Origin: Codonopsis lanceolata
Lineage: Eukaryota; Streptophyta; Magnoliopsida; Asterales; Campanulaceae
DNA length: 64,000 bases
NCBI GenBank assembly: GCA_013146195.2
Contig: CM028379.1
Location: 89,013,401 to 89,077,400, forward strand
Reading direction: 5' to 3'
The position numbers and the translations under genes were made by a program. The notes under the pieces are model-generated. The model was not told the DNA's origin. It saw only the letters and a program-made list of their open reading frames with translations, and did not search any database. Position 1 is the stretch's first letter. Every line of letters begins with the position of its first letter. Shown piece after piece: positions 63,480 through 64,000 of the stretch.

Positions 63480-64000
63480 GGGTGCGACCCGCGCCCCACG
63501 CGCCGTTGGATAGGGGTGCGTGTACGTGCGGATGCGGGACACCACTGCTCTCGTTCCACCCTCCCTTGTTTAGGGGAAGACGAAATCAAAAGTGCGAGAG
63601 GAGTGCTGTCTATGTTAGCACGTTTGAATGTGCCTCGGTTGCCTTTAGTGGATTTTGTATCCAATATGGGAACTTATGGTTCTAGAATCAAGTTATCCCT
63701 TTTTTAGGGGATACCAGGATATGGGAATGCATTACCCTTTCATTCCCATTTTCCCTTTTTTAGGCGAAAACGGAAAAGTGCAAAAAAGGATATTGCGACG
63801 CCCCCACTATGGATTTTATTAAAAATAGCCTTATGGCTCATTCAGATCACTATGGGAGCTTTGGGTTTCCCGCATCAAGTTATCCCTTTTTTAGGGGATA
63901 CCAGGATATGGGAATACATCACCCTTCCATTCCCATTTCTCCCTTTTTAGGGAGAGCGGAAAGTGCAAAGAAGGAGTGTTGCGAGGCCCCACCTTGGATC
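63480..64000 (+). repeat. Tandem repeat, 187-bp period, continuing beyond the window
   Basis: Two long copies are visible: caagttatcccttttttagg starts at 63689 and again at about 63876, and the following ggataccaggatatgggaat and tgcaaa(g/a)aagga blocks repeat at the same offset. A third, diverged partial copy precedes them (ctcccttgtttaggggaaga near 63565). Each unit contains two small hairpins of the type tatcccttttttaggggata. The repeat is GC-richer than its flank. Confidence 0.8.

Noticed and set aside
1..64000. CRISPR arrays, riboswitches, bacterial operons, tRNA and rRNA genes
   Set aside because: The sequence is plant nuclear DNA; no direct-repeat/spacer pattern, no clover-leaf tRNA or rRNA core was seen by eye, though short RNA genes could be missed without a covariance search.

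Overview
The window looks like repeat-rich nuclear DNA of a flowering plant, most likely a eudicot. It holds plant-type L1 LINEs with an RNase H tail, Copia and Ty3/Gypsy (Athila and Tat type) LTR retrotransposons, CACTA and hAT DNA transposons, Stowaway-like MITEs, long simple repeats, and two genes that look like host genes. There are no operons, no CRISPR arrays, and no rRNA or tRNA genes that I can see. A run of 100 N at 54275-54374 is a scaffold gap, so the order and orientation across it are not proven.

Region 1 (1-23515) is one deep stack of insertions. The oldest layer is a minus-strand Sirevirus-type Copia pol (20598-23515). An Athila-type element inserted in its RNase H; its LTR is 19343-20592. 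A CACTA-like transposon inserted in the Athila leader/gag; its terminus is 18820-19063, with long tandem arrays at 16776-18663. A plant L1 LINE (here LINE-E, 8432-16775) lies in or beside those arrays. LINE-E was itself hit three times: by a minus-strand Sirevirus-like LTR element in ORF1 (1-8431, LTR 6615-8431), by a 5'-truncated LINE of the same family in ORF2 (LINE-F, 10495-12383), and by a solo LTR of the Sirevirus-like family in the 3' tail (15475-16748).

Region 2 (about 24.3-33.7 kb) is the genic island, with both genes on the minus strand. One is an intact single-exon gene (25077-26177) for a Tyr/Asp-rich protein of the At5g39570/PLDRP1-like family. The other is a four-exon gene for a plastid MORF/RIP RNA-editing factor (28307-33351), most like MORF9. 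Its 4.1-kb first intron holds a decayed hAT sequence with a BED zinc finger. Exon 1 as written carries a one-base frameshift.

Region 3 (33.7-44.9 kb) is one decayed minus-strand Copia element with gag, protease, integrase, RT and RNase H. Its RT is split by a 5.6-kb non-coding unit (35715-41339) with a 5-bp target duplication, perhaps a giant solo LTR, which itself contains a 1.1-kb MITE full of ATT repeats. Each LTR of the Copia element carries a different MITE.

Region 4 (44.9-54.3 kb) has no clear gene. It holds MITEs, a hAT element with 8-bp target duplications, a CA/TA microsatellite, and the 3' part of a Tat-type Ty3 element whose pol ends at 54185 (minus). On the opposite strand of that 3' part lies a decayed, possibly intron-containing ORF.

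Region 5 (54.4-64.0 kb) is a minus-strand Athila element: LTR 61729-63131, gag, protease, RT and part of RNase H. Its gag is split by a 5'-truncated LINE (LINE-G, 58185-60982) with a perfect 14-bp target duplication, and its 3' part runs into another LINE tail at the gap. The window ends in a 187-bp tandem repeat.

Most coding capacity here is retroelement debris. Only the two Region 2 genes are candidates for host function, and they have no evident functional link beyond being neighbours. Most retroelement reading frames carry stops or frameshifts and are called pseudogenes.
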